Position numbers and translations under genes: made by a program | Shown here: positions 1 to 9,542 of the stretch, one piece after another | How positions within the stretch are numbered: position 1 is the stretch's first letter | Layout: each line of letters starts with the position of its first letter | NCBI GenBank assembly: GCA_015295885.1 | Contig: DVEE01000551.1 | Location: 1 to 15,465 of the forward strand | Reading direction: 5' to 3' | Length of the DNA: 15,465 nucleotides | From: Leptolyngbyaceae cyanobacterium M65_K2018_010 | GTDB taxonomy: Bacteria > Cyanobacteriota > Cyanobacteriia > Phormidesmidales > Phormidesmidaceae | The notes under the pieces: model-generated | What the model was told of the DNA's origin: nothing | Databases searched by the model: none | The model's input: the letters and a program-made list of their open reading frames with translations, nothing else

Positions 1-2702
1 TCAGACTCCCGTACCACCAACAGGCGGCGTACCGCCTCTTGATCTTCCCGAATACCGCGCACTTCGCCGGATTCCTTGCACTTGATTTCGGTGCGAGCCA
101 GCACAGCCCCGGGCCCAATCTGCTCACCATCTTCCACGAGCAGGGTGGTTTCGGTGCTGCCCTGGGTCTGATCGGCCACCACGTCGCGGCGAATCACCTG
201 GGTCTCAAGCACCACCATCTGTAGGCGCATCAGTTCTGGGTCGCTCTCATCGGGCACCAGTTCAATGTCAGCAACCACATGGGGAGCCTCGTCCTCGATG
301 TCGAGCACCAACTGAGTCCGCAGTAGTTCCACCCCGTCCACCGACTTGACCCGTTCCCCATCCTTAAAGGGCACCCGCTGCACTGCCCGCAGTTTGATCG
401 AACTGGCCGCATCGGCGGCGGAGTCCTGACTGGGCACCGAGGGCTGATCGGGAACCGGATATTCCTCCACAGGGCGCAGCAAAATGGCAGGCCCTTCTGG
501 CGTTTCTACGTACTCGACGTAGCCCAGGCGATCGGCCACCAGGCCAGGCATAATTTCTTCACCAGGGGTGACCAGGGTGCCGTCACGGTCCATGACATCC
601 TCTGGAGCATCCACCATGTGAATGTCGCCGGGCTTAATCAGAATCTCCCGCAGAATGTCGTTCTTCTGGGTGACTTCGACCACACCACTGTTCTGGCAGA
701 AGATATCCTTCACCACTTCCGTGCCGGCTTCGATGTACTGGCCATCTTCCACCATCAGCAGGGAAATGTCTTTGTTGACCTCGTGGGCTTCCTCGGGAAT
801 CCACAGCAGAGTGCCCCCCTGGATTACTTCGTAGCCCTGCTTGCCCTTGCCCTTTTTGGCCACATCAACCCCGGAGAATTTAACGATGCCGCCGGTCTGG
901 GTTTGGTAGCGATCGTCCTCTAACTCCGCAATTACCTGGCCACTGGTGACCTTGGCCCCAGGGGTGGCAATCAAGGAGAAACGCTGGCCATAGGAGGTTT
1001 CAATGAAGTAGTGCTCTCGGCCCTGGCCATGCTCTTTCCGCACCTGGGCCTGGTCGAGCATCACGGAAGCGGTGATAATCTCCACCTCCCGAGAGCCCTT
1101 GTCATCCTCGGGCTCCGGCAAGCGCACCAGCCCGCCCCGCTCGGTGGTGAGTTTAGTGGCCGCCAGGGTTTGCCCCGCCTGCACGTAGTCACCGTTGCGC
1201 ACCACCGGCTCAGCTCCCGGCAGCAGGTTATACACATCCCCCGAGAGCACCCACAGCAAGCCGCCCCGCTGGGCCAGTCGGGTGGTATTGCCCTGGCGGT
1301 CGGTCTTTTCCTCCTGCACCAGACCAGCAAACTTAACCTCCCCAGCCAGGTCCGAGGTCACGTCCTTGGTGGCCTTTTCTGTGACCTTGCGGGTACGACC
1401 AGCGGAGGGCAGTTCCGCAAGTAGTTGCTCTTTCTCAACGGTATCGCCATCGTTGACAAAGAGAATGGTGCCCTGGGGCAGGGTTTCGGTCTGGTTTTTG
1501 CCGCTGGCCTCAATCACCAGGTCGGTGTTGGACTCGAGCATCAGGGCGTCTTCCCCGTAACGGGTGCGAAAGGCCCGGCTCTTGAAGCGCTTGGGCATGC
1601 GTACTACCCCGGCCTTACTGGCCTTAATGCGGGGGGCAATTTCACCCGTGAAGGTACCGCCGGTGTGGAAGGTCCGCATGGTCATCTGGGTACCAGGCTC
1701 ACCGATGGACTGGGCCGCAATGATGCCTACGGCCTCGCCTAGATCCACCATCTCAGAGTGGGCCAGGCTCCATCCGTAGCAGAGCCGACAGACCGAACGG
1801 GTGGCTTCGCAGGTGAGGGGCGATCGCACCACCACCTCTTCTACCCCAGCCTTCACCATCATCTCGGCCAGCTCGGCAGAAACGGCCTGGTTTTTCTCCA
1901 GCAACACCTCGCCGGTTTCGGGATGCACCACATCGGCTGCCACCACCCGGCCCAGCAGGCGGTTTTCCAGGGGAATCAGCACCCGCTCCCCATCGGTCAT
2001 GCTGCGCAGGGGAATACCCCGCTCAGTGCCACAGTCATGCTCCCGGATAATCACATCCTGGGAGACATCCACCAAGCGTCGGGTCAAATAGCCCGAGTCC
2101 GCGGTCCGCAGAGCCGTATCCACCAGCCCCTTACGCGCTCCATAGGAGGAGATCACGTACTCGGTAACCGTCAACCCCTCCCGGAAGTTGGTCTTAATCG
2201 GCAGGTCAATGATCTCTCCCTGGGGATTGGCCATGAGACCCCGCATCCCCACCAACTGGCGCACCTGGGAGATATTCCCCCGGGCCCCGGAAAACGCCAT
2301 CATGTAGACGGAATTCAGGGGATTATTTTCCTTGAAGTTCCTCACCACCTGGTCCTTCAGCTCTTCGCTGGTGTCGTTCCAGGTGTCGATTACTTTGGTG
2401 AGACGTTCAACTTCAGTAATTTCACCGCGGGTATAGCGCTCCTCAGTGGCCCGGATATCGTCCTCCGCTGCCGCCAGCAACTGCCGTTTTTCCTTGGGCA
2501 CCTGCAGGTCTTCCACACTAATGGAGACTCCAGCCCGGGTCGCGTACTTAAAGCCCAGATCCTTGATCCGGTTAGCCATCTGGGCGGTACGAGCGGTGCC
2601 GTAGTGGGTAAAAGACCAAGAGATCAGCTTCTTCAGCTGTTTCTTGTCAATGATGCGATTGCGAAAAACCATCGAGGATGGAGTTACCCCTTGTTCAGCC
2701 AT
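1..2702 (-). CDS. rpoC2: RNA polymerase beta-prime subunit C-terminal half (RpoC2), 3' end outside window
   Basis: Encodes the C-terminal half of the split cyanobacterial/plastid beta-prime subunit of RNA polymerase. The frame is open from the ATG at 2702 to the window edge (900 codons); the C-terminus lies outside. An AAGGGG ribosome site precedes the ATG. Visible order: N-terminal helical part (1-130); second zinc site with Cys224, Cys298, Cys305 and Cys308; bridge-helix region near 187-213 (YGARKGLVDTALRTADSGY); first half of the trigger loop at 335-350 (GEPGTQMTMRTFHTGG). The protein then enters a long beta-rich stretch from about residue 352 to at least 900 with repeated short Gly/Val segments. 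This matches the large SI3 insertion of cyanobacterial RpoC2, made of sandwich-barrel hybrid motif domains. The second half of the trigger loop must lie beyond the window. I read the frame through and saw no frameshift. It follows rpoC1 by 87 nt. Confidence 0.97.
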   Translation of the reverse strand, partial: MAEQGVTPSSMVFRNRIIDKKQLKKLISWSFTHYGTARTAQMANRIKDLGFKYATRAGVSISVEDLQVPKEKRQLLAAAEDDIRATEERYTRGEITEVERLTKVIDTWNDTSEELKDQVVRNFKENNPLNSVYMMAFSGARGNISQVRQLVGMRGLMANPQGEIIDLPIKTNFREGLTVTEYVISSYGARKGLVDTALRTADSGYLTRRLVDVSQDVIIREHDCGTERGIPLRSMTDGERVLIPLENRLLGRVVAADVVHPETGEVLLEKNQAVSAELAEMMVKAGVEEVVVRSPLTCEATRSVCRLCYGWSLAHSEMVDLGEAVGIIAAQSIGEPGTQMTMRTFHTGGTFTGEIAPRIKASKAGVVRMPKRFKSRAFRTRYGEDALMLESNTDLVIEASGKNQTETLPQGTILFVNDGDTVEKEQLLAELPSAGRTRKVTEKATKDVTSDLAGEVKFAGLVQEEKTDRQGNTTRLAQRGGLLWVLSGDVYNLLPGAEPVVRNGDYVQAGQTLAATKLTTERGGLVRLPEPEDDKGSREVEIITASVMLDQAQVRKEHGQGREHYFIETSYGQRFSLIATPGAKVTSGQVIAELEDDRYQTQTGGIVKFSGVDVAKKGKGKQGYEVIQGGTLLWIPEEAHEVNKDISLLMVEDGQYIEAGTEVVKDIFCQNSGVVEVTQKNDILREILIKPGDIHMVDAPEDVMDRDGTLVTPGEEIMPGLVADRLGYVEYVETPEGPAILLRPVEEYPVPDQPSVPSQDSAADAASSIKLRAVQRVPFKDGERVKSVDGVELLRTQLVLDIEDEAPHVVADIELVPDESDPELMRLQMVVLETQVIRRDVVADQTQGSTETTLLVEDGEQIGPGAVLARTEIKCKESGEVRGIREDQEAVRRLLVVRES

Positions 2703-2761
2703 GTGTTTCTGCCCCTTGGTGGATATCTTGGTGTGCGTTAGGAATGAAAGGGTGGTGAGCT

Positions 2762-2782
2762 ATCCCAGGGTGAACCTGGGAT
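2762..2782 (-). other. Perfect 8-bp inverted repeat between rpoC1 and rpoC2
   Basis: Arms ATCCCAGG (2762-2769) and CCTGGGAT (2775-2782) with a 5-nt loop. In the mRNA the hairpin begins 7 nt after the rpoC1 stop codon. No T-run follows, so a classic intrinsic terminator is unlikely, and rpoC2 must be expressed with rpoC1. A processing, stability or translational-coupling element is my inference. Confidence 0.6.
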
Positions 2783-2789
2783 TAGGATT

Positions 2790-4664
<1,875 letters not shown>

Positions 4665-4672
4665 GCTGGGTG

Positions 4673-4680
4673 TTTTCCTT
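4673..4680 (-). promoter_or_regulatory. Ribosome binding site of rpoC1
   Basis: AAGGAAAA on the minus strand, 8 nt before the ATG at 4664. It supports that start over the in-frame TTG at 4694. Confidence 0.6.
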
Positions 4681-4746
4681 GTAAGCGCACTCAATCAAAG
4701 GGGGGATGATCTAAGGGATCTTAAAGCTGGAATCTTGAAACTGGGG

Positions 4747-4772
4747 GGGGCGATGATGGGAGCGATCGCCCC
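4747..4772 (-). other. 8-bp inverted repeat between rpoB and rpoC1, with HIP1 site
   Basis: Arms GGGGCGAT (4747-4754) and ATCGCCCC (4765-4772) with a 10-nt loop. The second arm overlaps a HIP1 octamer GCGATCGC at 4762-4769. The first arm is the end of an eight-G run (4743-4750). In the mRNA the stem lies about 30-55 nt after the rpoB stop codon. No T-run follows. Confidence 0.55.
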
Positions 4773-4780
4773 AGCCCTCT

Positions 4781-4794
4781 GGGTTAAATAACCC
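4781..4794 (-). other. Short inverted repeat just after the rpoB stop
   Basis: GGGTTA, 2 nt, TAACCC, an almost perfect 14-nt palindrome; as RNA it can form 5 bp with a 4-nt loop. It begins 5 nt after the rpoB stop codon and is the first of two tandem stems in the rpoB-rpoC1 spacer. Confidence 0.4.
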
Positions 4795-4799
4795 TGGCG

Positions 4800-7700
4800 T
4801 TACTCCTCTAAATCCTCGCTGTCATCCCGGGCGATAGATTCGTAGGTCGGCCGTGAGGGAGCCCGACGGGTGTTGACGTCAGCCATCAGATCCACTTCGA
4901 TATCTCGGCTGGTGCCGTCTTCCCGGGTTTCCACCTTATGCACCGCAATATCTAAACAGAGGGATTGCAGTTCTCGCATCAGCACCTTAAAGGACTCCGG
5001 TGTACCCGGTCGGGGAATGGACTTACCCTTGACAATGGCATTCAGGGCTTCATTACGGCCCTGCATATCATCGGACTTGACCGTCAACAGTTCCTGCAGG
5101 GTATAGGCGGCCCCAAAGGCCTCCAGGGCCCAGACCTCCATCTCCCCAAACCGCTGACCGCCCTGCTGGGCCTTGCCCCCCAGGGGTTGTTGGGTGACCA
5201 GGGAGTAGGGGCCGGTAGAGCGGGCGTGGATCTTGTCATCCACCAGGTGCACCAGCTTCAGCATATAAGCCTTACCGACGGTGACAGGATGGTCAAAGGG
5301 CTCACCCGTGCGGCCATCAAAGACCTGAATCTTACCGGGGTTATCGGGGTTAAACACCCAGTCTTTGCCGGTGATCTCCCGGGCTTCCTGGAGTTTGCCG
5401 TGGGTGGAGTTACGGGAGGCCTCCTCGCCGTACATTTCATCGAAGGGAATCACCTTAAAGCGGGCATCCAGGTTTTCGGCAGCCCAGCCCAGTAGACACT
5501 CAAATACCTGCCCCACGTTCATCCGAGAAGGCACCCCCAGGGGGTTCAGGACAATATCCACGGGGGTACCATCGGGCAGATAGGGCATATCTTCAATCGG
5601 TAGGATCCGAGAAATAATCCCCTTGTTGCCGTGGCGACCGGCCATTTTATCGCCCACCTGAATTTTTCGCTTCTGGGCTACGTAGACCCGCACCACCATG
5701 TTGGCCCCCGGGGGCAATTCATCCCCCTGCTCCCGGGTAAACACCCGCACGTCTACGACCCGGCCCTTTTCGCCGTTGGGTACGCGCAGGGAGTTATCCC
5801 GCACATCCCGGGCCTTTTCCCCGAAGATAGCCCGCAGCAACTTCTCCTCCGGGGGCTGGTCCGATTCTCCCTTAGGAGTCACTTTGCCGACCAGGATATC
5901 GCCGGACTCGACCCAGGCCCCAATCCGGATGATGCCGGTTTCGTCTAGTTGACGCAGGGCATCTTCGCCCACGTTGGGAATTTCCCGGGTGATTTCTTCG
6001 GGGCCCAGCTTGGTTTGGCGGGCCTCGATCTCAAATTTTTCAATGTGGATGGAGGTGTAAATATCGTCGTAGACCATCCGCTCACTGAGCAGAATGGCGT
6101 CTTCGTAGTTGTAGCCTTCCCAGGGCATATAGGCCACCAGAATGTTCTGTCCTAGGGCCAGTTCACCCCCCTCGGTGGCGGAACCATCCGCCAACACCTG
6201 GCCCGCCTGCACCCGATCGCCGGGAAACACAATGGGCCGCTGGTTCAGGCAAGTATCCTGGTTGGATCGCTGATATTTTTGCAACTCATACCCATGAACC
6301 TGGCCCTCCGGATCCCGGATTTCAATCCGATCCGCATCCAGATAAACCACCTCGCCATCCGTCCGGCTGATAATCACCATGCCCGAGTCGCGGGCCGCCT
6401 GGGCCTCTAAACCCGTGCCCACTAGCGGGCGCTCTGGTTGCAACAGGGGCACCGCCTGGCGTTGCATGTTGGAGCCCATCAGGGCCCGGTTGGCGTCGTC
6501 GTGCTCCAGGAAGGGAATCAGCGAGGTGGCCACGGAAATAATTTGCACCGGGGAAATCGCCACGTAGTCCACCTCCGTTGAGTCGGTGGTGGTAAAGTCC
6601 TGACGGTAACGCACGGGGACGGTTTCGCCAATGATGTAACCCGCCTCATCGGTGGCGATATCGCCGGGGGCTACCCGCAGGTCATCTTCCTCGTCGGCGG
6701 TCATGTAGATGGGGGCTAAATCCTTGCGCACTCGGCCATTTTCCACCTTAAAGAAGGGGGTCTCAATGAAACCGAACTCATTCACTCGGGCGTGGGTAGC
6801 CAGGGAGCCGATCAACCCGGCGTTGGGGCCTTCCGGAGTTTCGATGGGGCAAATACGACCGTAGTGGGAGGGGTGGATATCCCGCACCGCAAAGCCAGCC
6901 CGCTCCCGGGTTAAGCCGCCCGGGCCGAGGGCGCTAATGCGGCGTTTGTGGGTCAATTCCGCCAGGGGGTTGGTCTGATCCATAAACTGGGACAGTTGGC
7001 TAGAGCCGAAAAATTCCTTAATGGCTGCAACCAGGGGCTTGGGGTTGACCAGGGAGGCCGGCGTTAAAGCATCGGCATCAGAAACGGTCATCCGCTCCCG
7101 AATGATCCGTTCCAACCGGTTCAGACCGACCCGAACCTGGTTTTGTAGGATTTCCCCCCCCGATCGCACCCGCCGGTTCCCCAGGTGGTCGATGTCGTCC
7201 ACACTGCCAATGTCAAACTCCAGGTTAATGAGGTAGTCAATGGCGGTGAGAATATCCGTTGGGGTCAGCACGCGGGTGGTGTCAGGCACGTTCAAACGCA
7301 ATTTTCGGTTGAGCTTGTAACGGCCAACCCGACCCAGGTCGTAGCGTTTGGGGTCATGGAAGCGGGAATAGAGCAACTGTTCACCGCCGGCTACCGTGGG
7401 CGGCTCACCGGGGCGGAGCTTGCGGTAAAGTTCCAGCAGGGCTTCCTCTTCGCTGAACTGCCCCTCTTTTTCAATGGTTTTCTGGAAGTACTCCGGGTTA
7501 CGCAGGGAGTCAAAAATCTCGTTATCGCTTAACCCCAGCGCCTTCAGCAGCACCTGAGCCGATAGCTTGCGGGTTTTGTCAATGCGCACCCAGACCAGGT
7601 CATTCTTGTCCGTCTCAAACTTCAGCCAAGCCCCCCGGTTAGGAATCAAATTGGCATTGTAGGTACGGCGACCGTTCTTATCGGTTTCCGCCTTATAGTA

Positions 7701-8102
7701 AACCCCAGGGCTACGGACGATCTGGTTGACGATTACCCGTTCTGCCCCGTTGATAATGAAGGTACCGCGATCGGTCATCAAGGGCAGATCGCCAATGAAC
7801 ACCTCCTGCTCCTTGATTTCCCCGGTTTCTTTGTTGATCAACCGAGTCGGCACATACATCTGAACCGCGTAGGTGGCGTCCCGTCGCTTAGCCTCATCCA
7901 CGTCGTACTTAGGACTTTTGAGTTTGTACTGCTTACCCAAAAAGTGCAGCTCTAGCTTGCCGGTGTAGTCGGTGATCGGCGAGAAACTTTCCAGTTCCTC
8001 AATCAGTCCTTCCTCTAGAAACCAACGGAAGCTAGACCGCTGAATTTCGACTAGATCGGGCAACACAAAATTGGGAGTGGTGTAAGTGGTAGGTTCAGTC
8101 AT
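4800..8102 (-). CDS. rpoB: RNA polymerase beta subunit (RpoB)
   Basis: Encodes the 1100-aa beta subunit of RNA polymerase. It is shorter than the E. coli protein (1342 aa), as expected for cyanobacterial RpoB, which lacks the E. coli lineage insertions. The rifampicin-pocket segment starts at Gly366 (GSSQLSQFMDQ) and runs through THKRRISALGPGG. The residues matching E. coli D516, H526 and S531 are Asp375, His385 and Ser390, all in the wild-type state. Active-site lysines are in GDKMAGRHGNKG (817-828; Lys819, Lys827). The C-terminal clamp block (GGKAQQGGQRFGEMEVWALEAFGA, about 975-998) is intact. The start ATG at 8102 has AGGAAA just upstream. The gene follows tatD after a 243-nt spacer with possible leader structures and heads the rpoB-rpoC1-rpoC2 unit. 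Confidence 0.99.
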   Translation of the reverse strand: MTEPTTYTTPNFVLPDLVEIQRSSFRWFLEEGLIEELESFSPITDYTGKLELHFLGKQYKLKSPKYDVDEAKRRDATYAVQMYVPTRLINKETGEIKEQEVFIGDLPLMTDRGTFIINGAERVIVNQIVRSPGVYYKAETDKNGRRTYNANLIPNRGAWLKFETDKNDLVWVRIDKTRKLSAQVLLKALGLSDNEIFDSLRNPEYFQKTIEKEGQFSEEEALLELYRKLRPGEPPTVAGGEQLLYSRFHDPKRYDLGRVGRYKLNRKLRLNVPDTTRVLTPTDILTAIDYLINLEFDIGSVDDIDHLGNRRVRSGGEILQNQVRVGLNRLERIIRERMTVSDADALTPASLVNPKPLVAAIKEFFGSSQLSQFMDQTNPLAELTHKRRISALGPGGLTRERAGFAVRDIHPSHYGRICPIETPEGPNAGLIGSLATHARVNEFGFIETPFFKVENGRVRKDLAPIYMTADEEDDLRVAPGDIATDEAGYIIGETVPVRYRQDFTTTDSTEVDYVAISPVQIISVATSLIPFLEHDDANRALMGSNMQRQAVPLLQPERPLVGTGLEAQAARDSGMVIISRTDGEVVYLDADRIEIRDPEGQVHGYELQKYQRSNQDTCLNQRPIVFPGDRVQAGQVLADGSATEGGELALGQNILVAYMPWEGYNYEDAILLSERMVYDDIYTSIHIEKFEIEARQTKLGPEEITREIPNVGEDALRQLDETGIIRIGAWVESGDILVGKVTPKGESDQPPEEKLLRAIFGEKARDVRDNSLRVPNGEKGRVVDVRVFTREQGDELPPGANMVVRVYVAQKRKIQVGDKMAGRHGNKGIISRILPIEDMPYLPDGTPVDIVLNPLGVPSRMNVGQVFECLLGWAAENLDARFKVIPFDEMYGEEASRNSTHGKLQEAREITGKDWVFNPDNPGKIQVFDGRTGEPFDHPVTVGKAYMLKLVHLVDDKIHARSTGPYSLVTQQPLGGKAQQGGQRFGEMEVWALEAFGAAYTLQELLTVKSDDMQGRNEALNAIVKGKSIPRPGTPESFKVLMRELQSLCLDIAVHKVETREDGTSRDIEVDLMADVNTRRAPSRPTYESIARDDSEDLEE

Positions 8103-8345
8103 GGATTTCCTAAATCGAATCAGGCTATGGCCTTAGCGGTCATCGAACGACATCATTAAAATCACATGAGCGGTCACCCAGGGGCCGGGCTAACCGCTGA
8201 TCGCTCAGCAAATTAAGGCAAATTCATCATGGGTTGGGGGCAGGGGAAAGAAGGGGCACTGAAAAATCAGAGATATTGAATGGGCAGATCGCAATTCGCA
8301 ATCATAGTAGAAGGCGGCGTCCACTGCCACCCGGTTTGAGAGTTC
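8103..8345 (-). promoter_or_regulatory. rpoB upstream region and leader
   Basis: This 243-nt spacer between tatD and rpoB is the longest gap in the minus-strand cluster, so it is the likely site of an rpoB promoter. On the minus strand the sequence TTGCGAATTGCGA lies about 17 nt before AT-rich CAATATC, a weak -35/-10 candidate. Downstream lie two AGCGGTCA direct repeats (8135-8142 and 8169-8176), an inverted partner TAACCGCT (8191-8198) and two overlapping hairpins. No open frame of substance was seen. The promoter assignment is tentative; the RNA structures are the better-supported part. Confidence 0.4.
8169..8209 (-). promoter_or_regulatory. Two overlapping hairpins in the rpoB leader
   Basis: On the minus strand, GCTGA-GCGA-TCAGC (8209-8196) forms a 5-bp stem closed by a GNRA-type GCGA tetraloop. 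Overlapping it, AGCGGTTA (8198-8191) can pair with TGACCGCT (8176-8169): eight pairs including one G-T wobble, followed inward by a G-G mismatch and two more C-G pairs. The stems share the AGC at 8198-8196, so they partly exclude each other. The larger stem ends about 65 nt before the rpoB ATG. An attenuation or autoregulatory role is inference only. Confidence 0.4.
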
Positions 8346-8353
8346 TCAAACCG
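8332..8353 (-). terminator. Perfect 10-bp inverted repeat over the tatD stop codon
   Basis: Arms CGGTTTGAGA (8332-8341) and TCTCAAACCG (8344-8353) with 2 central nt; the tatD TGA stop (8348-8346) is inside the second arm. No T-run follows on either strand. Because a long spacer and a possible promoter follow before rpoB, this may end or stabilise the rpsT-tatD transcript. Cyanobacteria lack Rho, and hairpins without U-tracts are plausible terminators there, but this is not proven. Confidence 0.5.
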
Positions 8354-9173
8354 CTATGCTAGCGGGCTGACCCAAGGGCAGGTCGGACCATGACCCAGGC
8401 AGTCGAAAAAGCTCCCAGGCATTGCGAGTGGTTGCGACGGCCAAGGTATCAAAATCCATCTGCCGCAACTCGGCCAAATAGGTGGCCACATGTTTGACAA
8501 AGGCAGGCTGATTACGTCGCTCTTTACGCATGGGTTCGGGGGAGAGAAAGGGGCAGTCGGTTTCAACCAATAACCGGGTGAGAGGCACCATTTGGGCCGA
8601 AGCCTTGACCTGCTGGGCGTTTTTGAAGGTAACAATGCCACTGAAGCTGATGTAGAACCCCAGATCCAAAAACCATTGGGTTTCTTCTGGACTGCCAGAC
8701 CAACAGTGCATCACACCGGTCACTGAACCAACGGTGGTTTGAAAACGATGGATCGTATCTGCCGTTGCCCGAGCCGCATCCCGGCAGTGGATAATCACCG
8801 GCAGGCCCAGTTGGTGGGCGATGGTCAACTGGGTCCAGAACACCTCTTGCTGAAGGGCCACGTTGTTGGCCTTGTAAAAATCCAGTCCGGTTTCACCAAT
8901 AGCCACCACCCGCGCATCGGTCTCTGCCCCCTGGGCAATCCGATCCGCCATCGTTACCGTCCACTGATCAACGTCTAGGGGGTGTAGGCCCACGGATAGA
9001 GACAGCTCTGGAAAGCGATCGGCGATCGCTTGCATGGCTGGAAACTCTCCAGGCTCTACGCAGGAGTGAACCAACCGAACCACCTCGGCGGCTCGCCAAG
9101 CCTGAGCCAGATCGTCCAAGTCCCCGGCAAACGCATCAAAGTTTAGATGTACGTGGGTATCAACCAGAGGCAT
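8346..9173 (-). CDS. tatD: TatD family metal-dependent hydrolase / deoxyribonuclease
   Basis: A 275-aa TatD-family protein of the amidohydrolase-like TIM-barrel fold; known members are Mg- or Zn-dependent DNases acting on DNA ends or damaged DNA. Metal-ligand motifs are present in order: DTHVHL with His7 and His9; GETGLDFY with Glu94; IIHCRDA with His129; GVMHCWSG with His156; ETDCPFLSPEP with Asp206. The length is slightly above the usual ~260 aa because of a short proline/glycine-rich C-terminal tail. The ATG at 9173 puts the first metal motif at residue 5, as is normal for the family; the ribosome site upstream is weak. The gene follows rpsT by 60 nt on the same strand, so cotranscription is likely. 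The exact nucleic-acid substrate in this organism is not known. Confidence 0.96.
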   Translation of the reverse strand: MPLVDTHVHLNFDAFAGDLDDLAQAWRAAEVVRLVHSCVEPGEFPAMQAIADRFPELSLSVGLHPLDVDQWTVTMADRIAQGAETDARVVAIGETGLDFYKANNVALQQEVFWTQLTIAHQLGLPVIIHCRDAARATADTIHRFQTTVGSVTGVMHCWSGSPEETQWFLDLGFYISFSGIVTFKNAQQVKASAQMVPLTRLLVETDCPFLSPEPMRKERRNQPAFVKHVATYLAELRQMDFDTLAVATTRNAWELFRLPGSWSDLPLGQPASIAV

Positions 9174-9218
9174 AGGAGCGGCGACAAAGACAGAGGATGC
9201 AAGAGGCTGAGGGCACCA

Positions 9219-9235
9219 AGGCTGCGGTCCAGCCT
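9219..9235 (-). other. Short stem-loop at the rpsT stop codon
   Basis: AGGCT (9219-9223) and AGCCT (9231-9235) with a 7-nt loop; two further C-G pairs can form beyond an A-A mismatch. The second arm overlaps the rpsT stop codon (9236-9234). It is modest alone and notable mainly because other genes of this cluster have the same arrangement. Confidence 0.35.
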
Positions 9236-9542
9236 AGGCAACGGTTTCAGCCGCCTGAACGGTCTTTGCCTTGAGCGCATGGGCTAGCCGCGACTTTTTG
9301 CGAGCCCCGGTGTTGGGATGCAGAACTCCCCGCTTAACCGCCTTATCAATTTTGCTGTAGGCTACCGCCAACTTATCTTGAGCCACCTCCAGATTGGCGG
9401 GGGTGGGCTCCGCCTGGTAGGCGGCAACGGCGGCCAGATAGTTTTTACTTAAGGTTTTAACCGCTGACTTATAGGAACGATTCTGAAGCCGATTCCGCTC
9501 GGCCACCTGGATGCGCTTGAGCGCAGACTTAATGTTTGCCAC
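9234..9542 (-). CDS. rpsT: 30S ribosomal protein S20
   Basis: A 102-aa basic protein matching S20 (bS20), a primary 16S rRNA-binding protein of the small subunit. It begins ANIKSALKRIQVAERNRLQNRS and keeps the family features KSAVKTL, a central helix, DKAVKRGVLHPNTGARKKSRL and a short C-terminal tail. It is slightly longer than E. coli S20 (87 aa) through an added C-terminal stretch. The start codon is GTG, not ATG: bases 9540-9542 read CAC on the plus strand. AGGG lies 6 nt upstream on the coding strand. E. coli rpsT also has a non-ATG start (UUG), which is tied to its translational autoregulation; whether that applies here is inference. It is the first minus-strand gene of the rpsT-tatD-rpoB-rpoC1-rpoC2 series. 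Confidence 0.98.
   Translation of the reverse strand: MANIKSALKRIQVAERNRLQNRSYKSAVKTLSKNYLAAVAAYQAEPTPANLEVAQDKLAVAYSKIDKAVKRGVLHPNTGARKKSRLAHALKAKTVQAAETVA

Noticed and set aside
1758..2741. 327-codon plus-strand open frame
   Set aside because: It is antisense to the well-conserved rpoC2 and its translation is His/Gly/Leu-rich shadow sequence with no recognisable domain.
4665..4694. Upstream TTG start for rpoC1 adding 10 residues
   Set aside because: The internal ATG matches the family N-terminus and has a good ribosome site; the TTG has neither.
6950..7005. Possible rifampicin-resistance allele in rpoB
   Set aside because: The residues matching E. coli D516, H526 and S531 are all the usual Asp, His and Ser.
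7154..7161. Eight-base C/G runs in rpoB (7154-7161), the yihY-like gene (near 11862-11869) and the rpoB-rpoC1 spacer as phase-variation tracts
   Set aside because: One or two such runs are expected by chance in this length of GC-rich DNA, and one is in an essential gene.
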